Shown in pieces: positions 56,085 through 64,000 of a DNA stretch of 64,000 bases. Within the stretch, counting starts at the first letter, position 1. The number at the start of each line of letters is the position of its first letter. Source of the DNA: Reticulitermes speratus (Eukaryota; Arthropoda; Insecta; Blattodea; Rhinotermitidae); the NCBI GenBank assembly GCA_021186555.1, contig JAJKFL010000006.1, positions 3,023,715-3,087,714 on the forward strand, in the 5' to 3' direction. The position numbers and the translations under genes are program-made. Under the pieces are notes generated by a model that was not told the DNA's origin, ran no database searches, and saw nothing but the letters and a program-made list of their open reading frames with translations.

Positions 56085-56925
56085 ATATCCCTATACAGCC
56101 CAGTGGTTACTATATGTACCACCATGTTTAACATTCAACAATTCTACGTTCTGCCCACACAATGTATTTATGTGTTTTATATGGATCTCAGAACAAACAG
56201 CGATTATTTCACTGTACAGCATTAACTGACTGGTTTGTATAACTGAGACGGAGTATGTTTACTGCGCGGTACGGACTGAGTCTTTAAAGCCCAGTGGTTA
56301 CTATGTGTACCACAACGTTTAACATTCAACAATTCTACGTTCTGCCCACACAGTGTATTTATGTGTTTTGTGTGGATCTCAAAACAAACAGCGATTATTT
56401 CACTGTACAGCATTAACTGACTGGTTTGTATAACTGAGACGGAGTGTGTTTACTGCGCGGTACGGACTGTATTTATGTGTTTTGTGTGGATCTCAGAACA
56501 AACAGCGATTATTTCACTTTACAACATTAACTGACTGGTTTGTATAACTGAGACGGAGTGTGTTTACTGCGCGGTACGGACTGTATTTATGTGTTTTGTG
56601 TGGATCTCAGAACAAACAGCGATTATTTCACTGTACAGCATTAACTGACTGGTTTGTATAACTGAGACGGAGTGTGTTTACTGTGCGGTACGGACTGTAT
56701 TTATGTGTTTTGTGTGGATCTCAGAACAAACAGCGATTATTTCACTGTACAGCATTAACTGACTGGTTTGTATAACTGAGACGGAGTGTGTTTACTGCGC
56801 GGTACGGAATGAACATTTACAGCCCAGTGGTCACTATATATTCCACCACGTTTAACATTCAACAATTCTACGTTCTGCCCACACAGTGTATTTATGTGTT
56901 TTGTATGGGTCTCAGAACAAACCTG
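56085..56925 (+). repeat. 114-bp satellite, block 4, with three leaders
   Basis: Leader at 56097, one unit, leader at 56287, four units, leader at 56818 and then a partial unit cut at acaaacctgttggag. So a long repeat of about 187 bp (leader plus one unit) coexists with 114-bp units. Confidence 0.95.
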
Positions 56926-56929
56926 TTGG

Positions 56930-57848
56930 AGAACAAAAACCATGAAGTACCTCATTATGCATTTTGCCTTTTTCCTTACAATATATGTAACATTAGGCCA
57001 TATAGAAGTTTGGAAACTTCTAGCCTTCTAAGTCAGATTGCTGTTTTCAGTTCAGTAGTGACAACTAAACACAAAGCAGCTTCCTTAGAAACTTCCCGTC
57101 TCGTAATGACAATACATCAGGTAGAAAGTTGCAGGAGACAAAACGCGAAGAGTTCCTGTGACTTAGATGATGTGACGTATTAAGTACGTCAAATGTCATG
57201 CCTCTGACGTACTGTGGGGTGACTCCTCCTCCTCCTGTGGAAGTTTATAAAGTCCGGTATTCTCTACGTATTTTTCACATGCAAAAGGCCGGGGTTCGAG
57301 GAATCAGCACTCAATTTGTTCTCGTTAGACATGATTAGTAGCTGAAGTTGATTACGAGCTGTCATTACTACAAGTTCTTGTGCACCTGACATACTGATAA
57401 TAATTTATCGTACCCTTTAACACTTTAAAGTATTAAGTGAGAGAGAGACAGAGATCTCAGATTTAGTAAAAGAGGAAAAGAAAGGCGGAAAAATGAAGTG
57501 AAAGACAGATTTGCCTAATGGAAAAATAGTATCACTTTATTAGAAAGTTCCCATCTTACGCCCGCTCGTCCTTATGACAGGAATATTATGAAAATGGAAG
57601 TGAAATATATACGTTAGAATGTGACAATCCTGGCGTGATATAAGGGTAGCGGAATTTGTTCTTGATTTCTGGTTAATGATAAACCACTTAATGTGGAAAA
57701 TGAATTTGACTTTTAAGCAAGGCGGTTTAATTTTGATAAACTTAAATCAGGATGGCTGCAAGCAGTAGCAACTTCGAATATCGGGAACCATTTCAGCATT
57801 TGCTTGACGTCAGACTGAAATGTTAAATTCATGTACCTATTTTTAAAA
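56930..57848. other. No gene seen
   Basis: Unique-looking sequence. At 57555-57575 gcccgctcgtccttatgaca matches the 3' word of SINE group D (minus), probably a small relic. Confidence 0.45.
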
Positions 57849-57851
57849 AAA

Positions 57852-58100
57852 CGCCGATCCCAGTAGCCGCGCGGTCTAAGGCGTGGGTCTACGGCCGCTC
57901 GCTTACTGGGATTGCGGGTTCGAATCCCGCCGGGGGGATGGATGTCCGTCTGTTGTGATTGTTTTGTTGTCAGGTAGAGGTCTCTGCGACGGGCTGATCA
58001 CTCGTCCAGAGGAGTCCAACCGAGTGTGGTGTGTCTGAGTGTGATCGTGAAGCCTCGAAAAATGAGGAGGCCTAGGCCCCCAAGGGGCTGTCGAGCCATA
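57852..58100 (+). mobile_element. SINE group C, plus orientation
   Basis: Head: cgatcccagtagccgcgcgg, tctaaggcgtgggtct; B-box gggttcgaatcccg at 57917-57930. Body words gacgggctgatcactcgtcc, gaggagtcc and gggctgtcgagcc. Imperfect direct repeats (ttaaaaaaacgc and gtaaaaaaaaccgc) flank it. Confidence 0.85.
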
Positions 58101-58284
58101 TGAAAAAAAATTGTAAAAAAAACCGCAGTTCTTACTCGCATAAGTCTTTTCTTCTCAGTTACGATTCGAAACATAAACATCCTGTAGCAAAAATAAAAAC
58201 TCTCCTTACTGTTAAAACAGCTGACAAATATAGTTATTATTTATGTCCTTATGAAGTAAAGTTGTTCCTGTGTGGGCCACGAAG

Positions 58285-58436
58285 GCGTATGAGGGAGTAG
58301 AATTATGGCTCCAGTCATTTGTAAACTTCTGCATTATATACAGGATCGTGGTTAACTGCAACTCTGACAGCTTTACCCCCCGGCACCAATTTAAAGAAAA
58401 GAGTGTGAGCCCAAGATCTGGTCTCTAGGCGTTGGA
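58285..58436 (-). mobile_element. SINE group E, 3' part
   Basis: Words gggagtagaattatggctcc, cagctttacccccc and gcccaagatctggtctc follow the order of 18525-18665. Head absent. Confidence 0.5.
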
Positions 58437-58439
58437 GAA

Positions 58440-58441
<2 letters not shown>

Positions 58442-58480
<39 letters not shown>
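58442..58480 (+). repeat. (TA)n microsatellite
   Basis: Uninterrupted ta repeat of about 38 bp. Confidence 0.95.
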
Positions 58481-58483
<3 letters not shown>

Positions 58484-58529
58484 CAAAGCAACAGGAATGA
58501 ACGGACGATAGAGGAACCACCAAAATGAG

Positions 58530-58640
58530 GAGCTTCAAGACATGTACCATTCACAGGACATAATTACGGTAATAAAGTCAGGGGTAATAAGATGAGCAGA
58601 TAATGTAGCACACATGTAAAAGAAGATGAAAATATATAAA
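58530..58640 (+). pseudogene. LINE family B ORF, short fragment
   Basis: Words gaggagcttcaagacatgta and aataagatgagcagataatg tagcacacatg align with cttcatgatatggac and the WAGHVARM block at 54370-54450. About 35 codons' worth, broken. Confidence 0.5.
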
Positions 58641-58657
58641 TTAAGTTTTGGTCAAAA

Positions 58658-58965
58658 GTGGGGCACACGGTGGCGCAGTTGGTTGAGACACTGCTCTACA
58701 AGTCGGAAGGTAGCGGGTTCGATTCCCGATTGTGTCATTGGAATGTTTCATTAACATAAACCTTCCTGCAGAACTATGGCCCTGGGGTCGACTCAACCTC
58801 TAACAAAAATGAGTTACAGGATTATTTCCTGGGGGTAAAGGCGGCCGGTGCGTAGGGCTGACAACCTTATCACATTTATGTGCCGATTGTCTAGAAATCT
58901 GCTAGCCTCAACCTCCTGAAACCCTAAGGGTCTGTCCAGGCCTGTAATGGGATTGCTTTGCTACA
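58658..58965 (+). mobile_element. SINE group B, full length
   Basis: Head acacggtggcgcagttggtt, B-box gggttcgattcccg at 58710-58723, then gtcgactcaacctctaac, aaaggcggccggtgcg, gctgacaaccttatcac and the 3' end ggcctgtaatgggattgctt. Mirror of the minus copy at 9868-10172. Confidence 0.87.
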
Positions 58966-58969
58966 AGAA

Positions 58970-59305
58970 CTTTAGAAAACCGTAAGCTAGATGGGGACTT
59001 TGGCTCACTGTGTTCTAAATACAGGCCAGGATTATTATTTAAACACGTAATCAATAATCGGCTTTTATACATTGAGGGTAAGGTCTTGACTACATCAGCA
59101 ACTGTTAGCTGTGTAAAGAGGGCTACGTACTATGGAATGATTTGGTGGCGTTCTTACAGCGAAATGTTCGCATAGTACATTACACGGTTAAAACGTTAGT
59201 GCAAGACAGTCCATTGTACAGATGTGGGCTACGGAAGACACACAGTCTAAACATACCGGAACATTGATGCTTTAAAGACTAACATTAACCTCAATTATAT
59301 TTAAA
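58970..59305. other. No gene seen
   Basis: Unique-looking spacer. Confidence 0.45.
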
Positions 59306-59307
59306 CA

Positions 59308-60628
59308 TTCATCTCGTACCGCGCAGTAAACACACTCCGTCTCAGTTATAAAAACCAGTCAGTTAATGTTGTACAGTGAAATAATCGCTGTTTGTTCTGA
59401 GATCCACACAAAACACATAAATACAGTTCGTACCGCGCAGTAAACACACTCCGTCTCAGTTATACAAACCATCAGTTAATGTTGTACAGTGAAATAATCG
59501 CTGTTTGTTCTGAGATCCACACAAAACACATAAATACAGTCCGTACCGCGCAGTAAACACACTCCGTCTCAGTTATACAAACCAGTCAGTTAATGTTGTA
59601 CAGTGAAATAATCGCTGTTTGTTCTGAGATCCACACAAAACACATAAATACAGTCCGTACCAGCGCAGTAAACACACTCCGTCTCAGTTATACAAACCAG
59701 TCATTAATGTTGTACAGTGAAATAATCGCTGTTGTTCTGAGATCCACACAAAACACATAAATACAGTCCGTACCGCGCAGTAAACACACTCCGTCTCAGT
59801 TATACAAACCAGTCAGTTAATGTTGTACAGTGAAATAATCGCTGTTTTTCTGAGATCCACAAAAAACACATAAATACAGTCCGTACCGCGCAGTAAACAC
59901 ACTCCGTCTCAGTTATACAAACCAGTCAGTTAATGTTGTACAGTGAAATAATCGCTGTTTTTCTGAGATCCACACAAAAACACATAAATACAGTCCGTAC
60001 CGCGCAGTAAACACACTCCGTCTCAGTTATACAAACCAGTCAGTTAATGCTGTACAGTGAAATAATCGCTGTTTGTTCTGAGATCCACACAAAACACATA
60101 AATACAGTCCGTACCGCGCAGTAAACACACTCCGTCTCAGTTATACAAACCAGTCAGTTAATGTGTACAGTGAAATAATCGCTGTTTATTCTGAGATCCA
60201 CAAAAAACACATAAATACAGTCCGTACCGCGCAGTAAACACACTCCGTCTCAGTTATACAAACCAGTCAGTTAATGTGTACAGTGAAATAATCGCTGTTT
60301 GTTCTGAGATCCACACAAAACACATAAATACAGTCCGTACCGCGCAGTAAACACACTCCGTCTCAGTTATACAAACCAGTCAGTTAATGCTGTACAGTGA
60401 AATAATCGCTGTTTGTTCTGAGATCCACACAAAACACATAAATACAGTCCGTACCGCGCAGTAAACACACTCCGTCTCAGTTATACAAACCAGTCAGTTA
60501 ATGTGTACAGTGAAATAATCGCTGTTTATTCTGAGATCCACAAAAAACACATAAATACACTGTGTGGGAGAACGTAAAATTGTTAATGTTAAACTGGTGG
60601 TACATATAGTAACCACTGGGCTTTAGAG
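59308..60628 (-). repeat. 114-bp satellite, block 5
   Basis: About 11 units on the minus strand, starting aacattcatctcgtaccg and finishing at a leader ending tatagtaaccactgggcttt near 60605-60622. Units near 59690-59960 and 60150-60560 carry one-base losses and c-to-a changes (ccacaaaaaacac), shared by several units, so local homogenisation is visible. Confidence 0.95.
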
Positions 60629-60629
60629 G

Positions 60630-61283
60630 GTTAGTAAAACAAGCTGGTCTTTAAAAATTGTAATTGTTATTCCCAGATTCTTATACACTTTATTAAAATG
60701 TATAAAACTCTAAATAATATTGTTTTGGCTACAAAATACTTCTGCCGTTGGCCTACAACTTTTGTAGCATGGTGTGTCATGATAAACAAAACTCGCCGCT
60801 GGGGGCTATGAACCAAAAGCTGCCTCTGTAATTAGATAAATGCGTCCATTTTGTGGCAACGAATAAAACTGCGCCTATCTAAAATGGCGTTTCGTAGCAT
60901 ACAATCCTCAAACCCCATTGATAAATCAGATACTTCTCTACAATGTACAAACATGTAGTACTCAAAGCTGCGTTGTTGCTGTTTGAATGGGAACACTGTG
61001 TTTTGTAAACCGGAGTCGCTTAGCTCAGCGCTGTAGTGCCCCAACTGTACGAATATTTGTGCAGCCTCGCAGAAAGGAATGGGCAGAATCGTACACACTG
61101 TCCGTACGATGCATCGAGCAACATAAAGGGCGTATGCTGGCTACTGGATCCACTAAGTCAACATCTGAATTACTGTGACATTGAAATGTGACGTCGATCG
61201 TATGTACACTTGAAACGTGACGAGTCCGAATTTTGAGATAAATTCAGGCGCAGTAGTGATGTATAATGAAGACAAATTTATCC
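60630..61283. other. No gene seen
   Basis: Unique-looking; ORFs of 63-88 codons without domains. Confidence 0.45.
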
Positions 61284-61287
61284 CTGT

Positions 61288-61395
61288 TTGTGGAGAGGAG
61301 GTATAGCTCCACTTATTTTAACCTCAGTACTAGATGGAGATGAGTGTTCTGCTTCACGCTCCGGACGCTTTACCAGCCGAGTCCTAGAACTGAGT
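61288..61395 (-). mobile_element. SINE group E, 3' part
   Basis: Words gaggaggtatagctccactt, cctcagtactagatggaga and ccggacgctttaccagcc match 47455 and 18525. Confidence 0.55.
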
Positions 61396-61399
61396 CGAT

Positions 61400-61895
61400 T
61401 ATGTTTAGAAGAAAACAATTTATTTTCTTTGTTTTCTCCGTTATCTAAGTTACATAGTTATGACAGCTAGAAAATTCATAGTTTTTGTAACGATTTCTTA
61501 CACTGATATGGTAAGTTTTTTTTAAGTTTAAGTCCCAAAATTTCTGTAATTATTGTAACTATAAATGTTACCGCAAGTTATGACGCGAGTCCTGATATAT
61601 CAGGGGCGGGGTCCTCAATTAATGAGAAATCTAATGGGTCAGCGATACAAAAAAATTTGAGAAATAATAGTTCAGAGGAATATTTGTCCTGAGGATGGAG
61701 AGAAGAACGTGTTGCGTAGAGCGTAGAATTTTATATGCAGAATTAAACAGTACGCTATACACATACACACAAAAGTGCGAGAATAATAGACTCCAGAATT
61801 ACACTCCCGTTTGATAGAGTAAGCAACGAGTTCCGTTTGTTTGAAACTATGAACGAAATACTTCAACTATTTGTGTAGCACGATAACAAATGATG
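61400..61895. other. No gene seen
   Basis: AT-rich; around 61672-61720 cctgaggatggagagaag and cgtgttgcg are weak hairpin-family words. Confidence 0.45.
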
Positions 61896-61903
61896 CAAGC
61901 TGT

Positions 61904-62017
61904 ACACGTGAAATTAAATACAGAATTGCTATGGCAAAAGCAGCATTCAACAAGAAGATTTGTTTCACCGACAAATTGGACTTAAAATTTAAGCAACAAC
62001 CAGTAAAATGCTATATT
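61904..62017 (+). pseudogene. RTE-like LINE ORF fragment (upstream neighbour of copies 1 and 2)
   Basis: Reads TREIKYRIAMAKAAFNKKIC, FTDKLDLKFKQQPVKCYI. The second half overlaps the N-terminal end of copy 1 (LFTSKLDLNLRKKLVKCYIW) and the first half is what the family has just upstream. It thus shows sequence that copies 1 and 2 lost to 5' truncation. More diverged, so older. Alignment stops at CYI, where the sequence becomes unrelated. Confidence 0.72.
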
Positions 62018-62094
62018 TTAAGGGCTGAATATGAATTTTTAACAGAGTTGCCAATCATACAAAGACACAATAGCTAATACAACGGTATTGGGGA

Positions 62095-62262
62095 TTTTAT
62101 GCCGCATAATTTGGTATACTCTATTAAAGATTCGAAACAACCTGCTGCCTACATCTTCAGGGTAGAATAGTGACTGATATTAAGGTGGAAGCAGATTTCC
62201 TAGAAAGTTTGGTACAATTTACTGAAGTACACGGCGTCACATACTGGGAGACCTTAAGCTAG
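62095..62262. mobile_element. GACGTTTCG hairpin element, both halves
   Basis: Left: ggggattttatgccgcataa, tttggtatactc, gattcgaaacaacctgctgc, ctacatcttcaggg. Right: tagaaagtttggtac, gaagtacacggcgtcacata, ctgggagacctt. The right terminus is the complement of the family start (aggtcttctgggatgtgacg). Confidence 0.7.
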
Positions 62263-62376
62263 ATAAGATCCGCGGTAAGAAACTAAACACTTACATCACG
62301 GTTAGAATTGTGTTTTATTTTTGCGCGTGAAAAAGAGCCGAAATTGTTGACTAACAAATTAAGTAACAGCATGCAT

Positions 62377-62679
62377 TAGAATCTTCCTATTTCCCCCCCC
62401 CCCCCCCCAATGACTCGACAGCCCCTACGGGGCCTAGGCCGTCTCATTTGTTTCGAGGCTTCACGATCACACACTTTTTAGACACACCACACTCGGTAGG
62501 ACTCCTCTGGACGAGTGATCAGCCCGTCGCAGAGAGAACTACCTGACAACACAAAACACTCACAACAGACAGACATCCATGCCCCCTGCGGGATTCGAAC
62601 CCGCAATCCCACAAAGCGAGCGGCCGCAGACCGACGCCTTAGACCGCACGGCCACTAGGATCGGCTAGAATCTCTCTAT
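62377..62679 (-). mobile_element. SINE group C, minus, with homopolymer tail
   Basis: Minus strand head near 62665: cgatcctagtggccgtgcgg, tctaaggcgtcggtc, B-box gggttcgaatcccg; body gacgggctgatcactcgtcc and gaggagtcctaccgagtg; ending in a G run (minus strand) at 62394-62408. Flanking words tagaatcttcctat and tagaatctctctat (two mismatches) are a plausible TSD. Confidence 0.87.
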
Positions 62680-62819
62680 AGAAGCAAGTATTTCCTCAGC
62701 TAGTCAAATTCCCGTATTTTACACAACCCGAAGCTCTATTAACGTATTCACAACAGTCCGACATTTCTCCATAAGCTGTGCCAAATGAATCCACACCACA
62801 CCATCCCAGCATATTCCTT

Positions 62820-62990
62820 GAACATCCATTATAACATTACACTACCATTTAGGCCTAAGTCTTCCAAATGAACTCTTTCCTTCATGTTTTTCCACCAAAG
62901 CCTGTCATACATGCCATTTCGTCCCCATGCGTGCAACATACACAGCCAATCCCATGCTCCCGATTACATCACGCAAAAAAAAAATATTTG
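62820..62990 (-). pseudogene. LINE family B ORF, fragment
   Basis: Minus strand reads SMGLAVYVARMGTKWHV, then after a stop QALVEKHEGKSSFGRLR, then a DVQGICWDGVD-like block. Same order as [27 protein letters not shown] and MDLQEVGW at 19293. Broken by stops and frameshifts. Confidence 0.65.
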
Positions 62991-62999
62991 GTGAATCAC

Positions 63000-63390
63000 G
63001 TCAAAAGTCGATGATTGTGGTTTATAAATAAATACATATTGTTGTAAACATGACTGGCGATACAGAAAATAAGACTGGAGGAGGAAAATATGAAATGTGC
63101 AAGTAACTTGCCCGAACAGAACAACCGTGTGGGCGCACTTAAAATCTGCAACAGGACGGCATAACGTAGCGTTTTAATTGCACACTGGACAACTGAAAGG
63201 TGTTCATGTGTGACAGTGCCAAATATTAGCAGGAAATTCACACAGAAACTCACTCAAGCAGTAAGCAAACAGAGGCAGTAGCGAACAGATAAACATTTGG
63301 ACATGACCAACAATTTGTTGTCAGTTGTGCCCTTTGGGTTGGACTACGAGTAAAATTTAGAGACGAAAACCAAACTGAATTATATTTTAA
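63000..63390. other. No gene seen
   Basis: Unique-looking spacer before the last satellite block. Confidence 0.45.
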
Positions 63391-63395
63391 CATTC

Positions 63396-64000
63396 AGTCC
63401 GTACCGCGCAGTAAACACACTCCATCTCGGTTATACAAACCAGTCAGTTAATGCTGTACAGTGAAATAATCGTTTTTTGTTCTGAGATCCACACAAAACA
63501 CATAAATACAGTCCGTACCGCGCAGTAAACACACTCCGTCTCAGTTATACAAACCAGTCAGTTAATGCTGTACAGTGAAATAATCGCTGTTTGTTCTGAG
63601 ATCCACACAAAACACATAAATACAGTCCGTACCGCGCAGTAAACACACTCCGTCTCAGTTATACAAACCAGTCAGTTAATGCTGTACAGTGAAATAATCG
63701 CTGTTTGTTCTGAGATCCACACAAAACACATAAATACAGTCCGTACCGCGCAGTAAACACACTCCGTCTCAGTTATACAAACCAGTCAGTTAATGCTGTA
63801 CAGTGAAATAATCGCTGTTTGTTCTGAGATCCACACAAAACACATAAATACAGTCCGTACCGCGCAGTAAACACACTCCGTCTCAGTTATACAAACCAGT
63901 CAGTTAATGCTGTACAGTGAAATAATCGCTGTTTGTTCTGAGATCCACACAAAACACATAAATACAGTCCGTACCGCGCAGTAAACACACTCCATCTCGG
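63396..64000 (-). repeat. 114-bp satellite, block 6, runs off the window
   Basis: At least five units on the minus strand from ttcagtccgtaccgcgcag; the leader end is not reached. The first unit has catctcgg and cgttttttgt variants, and the catctcgg variant reappears in the last bases of the window. Confidence 0.95.

Noticed and set aside
57852..57935. tRNA gene (tRNA-Leu-like A-box, good B-box)
   Set aside because: The same head is followed by the same non-tRNA body at 22719-23011 and 62377-62679, and a tRNA acceptor-stem pairing is not visible, so it is a SINE head. The same reasoning applies to 5042, 10170, 47697 and 58660.

Overview
This window looks like intergenic or intronic DNA from a large, repeat-rich arthropod genome. 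I found no host protein-coding gene, no functional tRNA or rRNA gene, and nothing bacterial (no operons, no ribosome-binding sites, no CRISPR). The TE content points to an insect: non-LTR retrotransposon ORF tails, five groups of tRNA-like SINEs and Tc1/mariner elements with TA target sites. A polyneopteran such as a cockroach or termite is my guess from the general look of these families. That guess is weak, because no host gene is available to confirm it.

Layout: 0-3 kb, old SINE and LINE pieces and a short hairpin element. 3.3-4.6 kb, a (CCAT/CCAC)n minisatellite and a 40-bp triplet repeat. 5-10 kb, a complete SINE, two TA-flanked MITEs, a 136-bp 5'-truncated LINE copy and a second SINE. 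11.6-13.4 kb, a 114-bp satellite cluster and a 5'-truncated RTE-like LINE with an 11-bp target-site duplication (TSD). 17.7-27 kb, three deletion derivatives of one mariner family, a LINE tail copy with a 14-bp TSD, and 48-, 93- and 25-bp arrays. 27-32 kb, another 25-bp array and SINEs. 32.8-35 kb, three further TA-flanked transposons. 35.8-37.6 kb, a 1.7-kb foldback element with a second foldback nested in it. 38.4-39.8 kb, a second 114-bp satellite block. 40.4-43.8 kb, about 69 copies of a 49-bp repeat. 44.3-49 kb, a degenerate array, SINEs and an unassigned dispersed repeat. 49.4-52.6 kb, the most striking object, described below. 54.7-64 kb, four more blocks of the 114-bp family in both orientations, with SINEs and LINE scraps between them.

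The most interesting object is the 3.1-kb insertion at 49434-52580. A 14-bp direct repeat brackets both an RTE-like LINE 3' end and about 69 tandem copies of a 39-bp unit. That unit is the LINE's own last codons plus its stop region. A second copy of the same LINE at 12833-13369 carries only two such units. The satellite therefore appears to have been born from, or delivered as, a retrotransposon 3' tail. Because 39 is divisible by three and the unit lacks stops in the relevant frames, the array shows ORFs of more than 840 codons on both strands. These are artefacts of periodicity, not genes.

The other recurring theme is tandem amplification linked to mobile elements: the 114-bp blocks share a leader sequence, mariner copies have shrunk to bare inverted repeats of 82 bp, and a hairpin family with a GACGTTTCG core occurs at about 17 places.
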